A DNA stretch of 64,000 nt from Torreya grandis (lineage: Eukaryota > Streptophyta > Pinopsida > Cupressales > Taxaceae), in NCBI GenBank assembly GCA_037957365.1, contig JARHVA010003165.1, positions 566,501 to 630,500 of the forward strand, read 5' to 3'. Positions 57,598 through 64,000 of this stretch are shown here, one piece after another. Under the pieces are notes generated by a model. It did no database searches. It was not told where the DNA came from and worked only from the letters and a program-made list of their open reading frames with translations. Position numbers and translations under genes: made by a program. Numbering within the stretch: the first letter of the stretch is position 1; each line of letters starts with the position of its first letter.

Positions 57598-59520
57598 CTA
57601 CCTATGAAGTTTCGTAAAACCACTTTTACAAAAGCATGTTGTATGTCCATAATTGTTGCATTTATAGCATATGACATTGTAATCAACTAAAAGAGCAAAT
57701 GAATTATAGTTCCCATTTGCAAACCCATAAGGACTTATATTCTTGTTCCAACCAAAATGTTTTGCGTGCGTCTTACAGTCGATTGCTTTATGACCAAAGT
57801 GATTACATGAAAGGCAATAACTAAAGAAAGAATGTTGGAATCTGGTCATGTGTGCTTGCCTTGGAAGAAAGGACTTTTTGAATTTGTCCTTGTTATCTTT
57901 TAGAGGAGTGCTTGTTTTTTGTGGGATTTGATACTCTTTCTTTTTGCTGATAGGACTTTTGAGCACATCTGCATATCTTTTTGTCTTTTCCTCATTTTCC
58001 TTCTTTGGTGGCTCTTTGTGATCTTCTTTATTGGTCATCTGGTTTTTATTTATATCCAAGACTAGTCTTTATAAATGGTGACCTCTGCCCATTTATGATA
58101 TCATTTAAGATATCGGTACTCTTCTCAAATTTGAGGCTTTTGATTAGCGCAGTGGTTGTTTTCTCTAGTTCCTTCCTCAAGGAAACAATCTCGGACTCTA
58201 ACCTCTCACAACTTTCTTCTTTTTTGTTTAATTGGATTCTCACCTTCTCTTCAATCCTTTTTGCTTCTTCAAGTTGAATCTTGAGGTTGATGGTCATCTT
58301 TTCTAATTCCTCAAGACTTTGTGACATTTTTGCCTTAGATTCAGTCCTCTTGAAGCTGTAATTTTTGTTTCAAGTTCTTCTTAAGTTTCTTGTTCACTTA
58401 CAACACAAATGAGTTCTTCCAAATCTACTTCTCCATCTATTTCAACATTCTCTTCCCCTTCTGACTCATTTTCTTCATTTTCTTTGTCTTCACTTTCCAA
58501 GTTATCATATTTTGTTTCTATTGCCATGAATAAGAGCTCTTCTCTATTGCTAGCGGAGAAACTCTCTTTGGATGAACTACTTTCCTCTTTAGAATAGAGG
58601 ATTTTCTTGTGCTTGTGAAAGTTCTTTTTCTCATCACTATTTTCATTTTCTGCATATAGGCATTTGGCCGCAAAATGTTCTACCTTTCCACAGTTAAATT
58701 ATTTAAAAGACAACTTACCTTTGTACTTGTCGTATCCTTTCTTCAGCGTCCTCACAAAATGAGCTTCTTCTTCATTTGATTCATTATTAGAATTATTGCT
58801 TGGCTCGGACTCTTTATTCTTCATTTTATTTGAGGCTTTGAAAGATGCCTCTTGTTTAGATGATTTCTCCTTTTCGGTCCTTATTTTATGTCGTAAGGAT
58901 CCCATGCAATTCATCCATTGTTAGAGTATCTAGATTTTTCATTTCTTCGATGGCAGAGACTTTGGCACCAAATCTCAAGGGAAGAGACCTTAATACTTTT
59001 TGTACGTTTTTTGCATCTTCAACCTTTTCTCCAAGACCTATGATAGTGTTAATGATTTCATCCACGTGAAGCAGCTAGGCCACAATGTTTTCTTCATCTT
59101 TCATCTTCAAACTTTTCAATTGTCTTCTGTGTTTGAAGCTTAGTTTTCTTAACTTTGTCATCTCCTTCATAGATGTTCTTAAGTTTGTCCCATAATTATT
59201 TCGTTGATTTACAATGTATCACCTTGACAAACTCTGATTTTGATAGACCACACAAGATTGCATTCATAGTTTTTGCATTGTTCTCACTGGCCTTCTTTCT
59301 AGCCTGATTTGTTGGTGGAGATGATGGAGCAATATAGCCATTTACTACTGATTGCCAAATATCGAAACCAATAGCCATTAAATAGGTTCACATCCTCATG
59401 CTCTAGAATGCATAGTTTGTTCCATCAATCAATGGAGCTCTATTTGAGGAAAATCCTTCTTGACCAGCCGTGTGTGCTCTTGAGATCTTCCTTCTAGTAG
59501 TTAAACTATTTCTGAAGGAA
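57598..59520 (-). pseudogene. gag: Copia-like gag, decayed
   Basis: Gag forms the virus-like particle. On the minus strand, pieces follow one another from about 59520: the N-terminal IDGTNYAF...; at 59196-59378 GFDIWQSVVNGYIAPSS; then the UBN2-type region around 58900-59190; a Ser/Glu-rich part at 58699-58914; a first knuckle FNCGKVEHFAAKC near 58650, whose first Cys is lost to a stop; a coiled coil at 58046-58327 (ESCERLESEIVSLRKELEK); and a C-terminal part at 57598-58059 with two CCHC knuckles, CLSCNHFGHKAIDC and CYKCNNYGHTTCFC. Several stops and shifts interrupt it. Pol should follow but is absent. Confidence 0.75.
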
Positions 59521-59537
59521 CCCGCTCTGATGCCAAT

Positions 59538-60510
59538 TGTTAAGCACACACTTATACTGAGAGGTGGGGGAGTGAATCAATATAAGTTAATCTTTTACTT
59601 AATAAAACTTAATAACCATAATAGCACCATTCCTACAAGATAACACAATTAAGAGACAAGATTTATATGGAAACCCTTTCTGGGAATAAAACCACTTTTT
59701 AAATTCTCTTACAAAATTTGTAGGCACCAACCTGCTAGAGACACCAATCCCCACTATACAAAGATTTTGTAGGCACCAACCTACTGGAGACACCAATCCC
59801 CATCACTGATCACCAACTCAGTAATAGACACCAGTTTCTATAATACGAGGCACCAACCTCTCCAATATGAGGCACCAATCTCTCCAATACGAGGCACCAA
59901 TCTCTATCTCAACAAAGTCTTGTCTTCTTGAGAATAAATCTCCTTCAATATCTACCTTGAGTGATCTTGTAATAATTTCTTCTCCTCAAATCTCTTGGTG
60001 TTTGTATGATGTATCATCTATTCTCCACGCTCAAAAAATCTGATTTTATTAGACTGATTTTACATTTTTTTGGCTTGGCAAATTTCCTCCTGTCTCATCT
60101 TCTTTATATACCATTTCACGTGCCTCTTTACCCAAGAAAGGTGATCCTTCAAAGGGGGTCAGCCTCATTACAACACATTTAATTTATTGTTAAATCCCCC
60201 AAGAGGGGTGACTCCATGAAGAGAGACGTCTTCTAATGTGCCGCTGATCAAGGCAAGGGTCGGCCAACATGCATTTATATTAAAATATAATAGATGTTCT
60301 TCATAAAAACCTCATAGTCAGTCACCTTTTGCATATGTAAATACTAATTAAATAATTTCTCATGGGTCGGTCCATGAAAGTGATAAATCCAACGTTGTTA
60401 TGAAGGATCGATTAGTGGCCTTTGGTTTTTTTCTTCGACCAATGATGTCCTTTTTGATATCAATGACAACGATCTTTCCAACAATCTCGTCCATATGCCA
60501 TTGAAGCCAT
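59538..60510 (-). repeat. Copia-like 5' LTR
   Basis: It starts TGTTAAGCACAC beside the PBS and aligns with 56155-57080, including the GGCACCAACC units and the TATA box near 60113. The far edge (after about 60505) differs from the other LTR and is decayed or rearranged. Confidence 0.75.
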
Positions 60511-60858
60511 AATGAATTTTACCATCCAGAGTCAACCATTTTTTTTTAAGAAGCAAGTATGCAAAATAAATACATGTCTAATAACAGAAAAAAAAATATA
60601 ACCAAGCATTTCAAAGAGCAGACCCACACATTGGGTACACAAAATAAGTACTAACCCTAGTACAAAGCAGAAAATAAAGTATAATTTAAGAGTAACAACA
60701 TCAAAGAGTTTAGCTAAGCATCAATGTAACCCAATCAACAAGGAAACAAAGTAAAAAAAACTAGGCAACCAAGCGTAGATCCACGTCCATAAATTCTTTT
60801 TCACCCTCAAGAGATTCGCCTATGAGACCAACTAGTCCCATCTTAGTACTTCACAGTT
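60511..60858. other. A-rich spacer, no gene seen
   Basis: About 350 bp without coding potential and without a match elsewhere in the window. The F1 sequence broken at 56154 does not resume here, so a rearrangement or another insertion edge lies in this spacer. Confidence 0.35.
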
Positions 60859-61460
60859 CCTTTGCATTGCCTTCACATTCTAGTCCCACTAGACTCATCA
60901 CAGGTCCCTCCATAATGACGTTGCCACACATAATAGGTACCAACTCAACAAGTATAGGTCCCTCTAACCTTTCACAAGCAATCAAAATTTGTTGTTTTCT
61001 TAGGAAAGTAGATGCATTATTGAATGAATTCGGTGAACAATATCCAATATTGGGGGTCCCTCCAATCAACCCATTACGGACCAAAGAGAAAATAGGAGAG
61101 TGAGTGGAAGATCACATCTAGTTTGGGGACAACACAATACTGCATTCATAATAGGTAGGCCCATTTTAAACTGGACCAAGTGAATCTTAGATGATGATCT
61201 TATTCTTTTGCTTCTTCCTCGCTCGAATAGCGCCAAACCCTATGAGACTATCTTATTATTTGTATTCTATGGTGACCATAGCACAAGCACTCTCATACAT
61301 ATCCAATGTGGTAGGAAACTTCTCTGTCTTCGTTTGATAGTAACAGATACAAATTATTTTGAAGGAGGCAGCCCGAATCCATATATGTATCCAAGAGGGG
61401 TGCCACTTAGAGTTTGTGTGGAACTTTGTGAGCCAAGGGTGGCCAAAGCGTGATCTCAAA
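60851..61460 (-). pseudogene. F1 variant 2 frame, copy at the right
   Basis: The minus-strand frame 60851-61084 (RLEGPILVELVPIMCGNVIM) and a block to 61460 match the variant 2 copies at 27160 and 36443 in the same order. The F1 body that normally follows is missing on the left. The product is unknown, as for the other copies. Confidence 0.4.
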
Positions 61461-62960
61461 TTCAAATTTTCTTTGATAAAACATGCCCTTTATCAAACAT
61501 CAAATTTAAACTATCTAGGTACAACCATCCTTAAAAAATATTTCATTAGTCACCAACGTGATCTTGAACTTCGCTGATGAAATCTACCATAATAAAAAAA
61601 TGTAGGCTATCATGTCATCTTGAATTTAATCAGGCTGGAAAACTTCAAACCTCTTAAATACTTGGCTTCCCATCAAATTATTAATTTGATAGATTTGAAT
61701 ATAATCAATCTCATTAAATATTTTTTTCACCGTCAATGTCGACTTTAATTTAACCCATCAAAGAGATAATAGACATCTTAAAAACTTTCCCTTGGTGTCA
61801 AAATTATCTTGAACCCAACTTATCAGGTGATAACCAACCTCACATAGAACTTGAATTGGCTATTAAATTCAACCTGTTCAGATATTCACAACCATATTCA
61901 TCATACAAATATTCCAAGTTCCCAACCTCAAAGTCATCATAAATATCCCTGAGTTGGAGTCAACCAACCTTGCACTAGCAATGGCATTTAATTCTGTGAA
62001 TACTTAGCTTTGCAAATAAATTCATCTAAAATATAAACAATACTAAAAGTTCATTACAATGCTCTTTCGTCATCAAAATTAATATTAAATTTAGTGATTA
62101 AAAAATAAATAATTTTGTAGAAATGTATGCAATTTACCAAAGTCTCAATCTAAAAATTGGCCCAACCATGAAAGTCATCTATAAGTTAACCAACTTGGTG
62201 AGAAAACGTCTTAAAAATTTGCTCTATTGATTTAAGTCAATATGAATTAAATCATCCAAAGTCAACTTGCCTTGTAAACGTTTTCCATAGTTATTAAATT
62301 CATCTCAAACTTGACCAATCCATAGATAACCAACCTCGTAAAAAATCGCCCTCGACATCAGTTCTTTGAGTTGTAACCAATTTGGAGACAACCATTGTTA
62401 TAAAAACTTTTCCAAGCCATTAAATTCATTGTAGATTTTAGAAAAATGGAGGGTACAAAGCTCTCATAAATTAATCCGGGGTAAGAAAGTGATATCAAAT
62501 TATACCTATCTTGAGAAAGACATACCCTTGGTTTTAAAATTGTCTCAAATTGAAAGTATTGAAACACTACCAACCTTGTTGAATTTCTCCTTGGTCACTA
62601 TCGTTATCTCTAACATAACTGATGACTTCTAGCCTAAGAAAAATTTGAGTTGACTATCACAACATCTTGAATTTAACTGATCTCAAGACCAAAGAACTCT
62701 TATGAATTCAGCTCTTCCATCAAATCATTTTCAATTTAATATTTCTTGAGACAACCATCCTCATAATAGCCTATCTTGGCCATCAAAGTCAACGATATCA
62801 ACTACTCTGAAGATAATGAACCTTTTAATAACATAACTTCGCCATCAAATCCAATTCATTTCATTTAATCCGAATACAACTAACCTCGTAAAACTTGCCT
62901 TGACTATTAAATTAATCACTAGTTAAACTTGCAATGAGAACAGGTATTTCCATGGCCCAA
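61461..62960. repeat. Very degenerate tandem array, period about 60-65 bp
   Basis: A pattern of the type CCATYAAATTCATCTYRAAT followed by CAACCAACCTYRTAAA recurs at roughly 60-65 bp intervals: near 61660, 61735, 61795, 61860, 61930, 61985, 62235, 62290, 62350, 62410, 62715, 62775, 62845 and 62910. Units differ strongly from each other. About 20 or more units are present. There is no coding potential. Confidence 0.5.
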
Positions 62961-63089
62961 ATTTTTGTACATTAATAAGGCTGAAGTAACTGATGAACAA
63001 TCTCAAAACTTGCTTAGCTCATACAATGGTAATATTCAATTTGAGGTGTTTCCGGTCGCTACTAGGTAGCAAAAATCTTGTATGGCTCC

Positions 63090-63597
63090 TTTTGTTCCCC
63101 CTCACCCTTGACCTCCAAATTTTTTCAACTACCATCCCGTTCCCATTATCACTAATGACTTATGTTGGATTATGCAGTTCATGTCGTGACTATTATAGTG
63201 GAACGGAAGTAGTCAATTGTTCCTCTTCAAATCCATCCACCTCCCGTGAGGCATGTCAATCCAAAGAGTATGATATCATTGATCAACTAAAGAATATCCA
63301 TGCTAAAATTTATATCCTTGAATTATTGAAGCAATCATTTGTGTGTAAGGATATCTTATATGAGGAAATGGGAGAGACCAATCTTCCTATTAATATAAAA
63401 CCAACATCATTTGCTTCTATAGCGAACACCTTAAATGATACAGATAAAATTGTTTCATTTGACAAGGACTTACCTTTGCAACATATGTAATAGACCAAAC
63501 TATCCCATTATTTTTTCATGTTCAATTTCATAGCAAAGAAGTCAAGGGTATGTTGATAGATAATGGTTCATGGGTGAATATTTATAGTATAACTTTC
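63090..63597 (+). pseudogene. Ty3/gypsy gag-protease fragment
   Basis: The plus-strand frame contains YDIIDQLKNIHAKIYILELL and SFDKDLPLQ, patterns of the region before protease in plant Tat-type Ty3/gypsy polyproteins. After a frameshift near 63476 the protease core is readable: KGMLIDNGSWVNIYSITF, with the active-site triad written DNGS (usual plant form VLIDNGSSLNV). Protease cuts the polyprotein into its units. The frame ends at 63597, where an F1 LTR begins, so RT and integrase, if present, lie outside the window. It is a different element from the pol at 7050-11660, which lacks this region. Confidence 0.7.
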
Positions 63598-64000
63598 TGG
63601 GGTAGCTGCGATCAAGGGTCTTAGTGGGATACACTGCACTGAAGTGGAATGATACTCTTACCTCATCTCTCTACAACACTTGCACAATAGATACAAAACT
63701 CATGGTTTGATTAATAAACACGGGTTACAAGATATTAGTAGCTTATCAGCTTTACAAGGAGCTCTTCGGCTCTTTCTCTATATCTAGTCATACTTAGATC
63801 TATTCCTCTATATGGTGTCCTTAGACTACCAGCAATCAACAACTCCTACTTGAGCCTTTGGGTTGCCTTTAATAGCCTCTTGGTTTTGGTTTTTTCCGTG
63901 ATCTCTATACATCGATTGCCAACTATAATTAATGAGGTACTACACTAATCTCTATAGTATTTGTGCAAATCTCTAGGATTTTCTAAATGTAAGTCATTCA
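63598..64000 (-). repeat. F1 LTR, copy g (cut by window end)
   Basis: It starts TGGGGTAGCTGCG directly after the gypsy protease without a PBS, so this is the outer left end of an F1 element that jumped into the gypsy gene. The expected minus-strand TATA site is mutated (TTAAAGGC context near 63868). The far side is outside the window. Confidence 0.7.

Larger units (their letters stand above)
56155..60510 (-). mobile_element. Gag-only copia-like LTR element
   Basis: The left LTR is 56155-57127 and the right LTR starts at 59538. A PBS complement (GCTCTGATGCCA, 59524-59535; initiator tRNA-Met) adjoins the right LTR, and a purine tract (minus AAAGAGGGAGA) adjoins the left one, so it runs on the minus strand. 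The 2.4-kb interior encodes only gag, with no protease, integrase or RT. This is the structure described for TR-GAG elements. The outer edge of the right LTR is worn from about 60505 and no target duplication is visible. The gag organisation (two or more zinc knuckles plus coiled coil) fits the copia superfamily. Confidence 0.8.

Noticed and set aside
62993..63180. Start of the frame upstream of the gypsy gag-protease fragment
   Set aside because: The first about 60 residues are hydrophobic and do not resemble gag; they probably read through the end of the degenerate array, so the gypsy fragment is taken from about 63090.

Overview
The window looks like intergenic DNA from the nucleus of a land plant with a large, repeat-laden genome. 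The evidence is nested LTR retrotransposons with plant-type primer-binding sites (initiator tRNA-Met, and one that looks tRNA-Arg-like), fragments of the plant-specific WEB/PMI coiled-coil family, and a plant-type PDS5 fragment. A gymnosperm would fit the density and age of the repeats, but nothing here proves it. I found no intact protein-coding gene, rRNA, tRNA or CRISPR array. Nearly every coding stretch is a decayed transposon frame or a captured host fragment. Boundaries and family names below come from reading the sequence, not from database searches.

The dominant component, called F1 here, is an unclassified LTR retrotransposon lying on the minus strand, with LTRs of about 1.3-1.4 kb. 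I infer its LTR edges from a PBS-like site (complement of TAGTATCAGAGC) on one side, a purine-rich tract (minus strand AGGAGGAGGT) on the other, and a TATA box plus AATAAA on the minus strand in the right order. LTRs or pieces lie at 214-1538, 13964-15382, 17526-17838 (internally deleted), 21153-22586, 42063-42490, 42936-43611, 46858-48184, 54532-55858 and 63598-64000. They alternate with 2-3 kb internal regions that carry a decayed minus-strand frame and hairpin-forming minisatellites. Long tracts are therefore LTR-internal-LTR-internal arrays.

Other elements sit inside or beside F1. (1) At 1690-6930 are two inverted copies of a decayed coiled-coil retroelement gene. (2) At 7050-11660 is a plus-strand Ty3/gypsy gag-pol wreck, split inside RT by a solo LTR (8844-9822) with the 5-bp duplication GGACA. 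(3) At 23887-24861 and 29794-30765 are two small DNA transposons with 8-bp duplications. (4) At 28377-36442 is a complete LTR element (F2) with no visible gag-pol, whose only long frame is antisense. (5) At 50508-54135 is an LTR element (F3) whose interior holds fragments of two host genes, cohesin factor PDS5 and a WEB-family coiled-coil protein. (6) At 56155 to about 60510 is a copia-like element that keeps gag with zinc knuckles but has lost pol. (7) At 63090-63597 is a second Ty3/gypsy gag-protease fragment, cut by an F1 LTR.

Non-repetitive sequence is limited to about 38360-41507 (which may hold the 5' region of an unidentified gene), 60510-60855, and a very degenerate tandem array at 61460-62960. 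The strongest novelty is F3: a retrotransposon that acquired two unrelated host coding sequences, one with its N-terminal part tandemly duplicated, all in the sense orientation of the element. F2 with its antisense gene, and the modular F1 array, are next.
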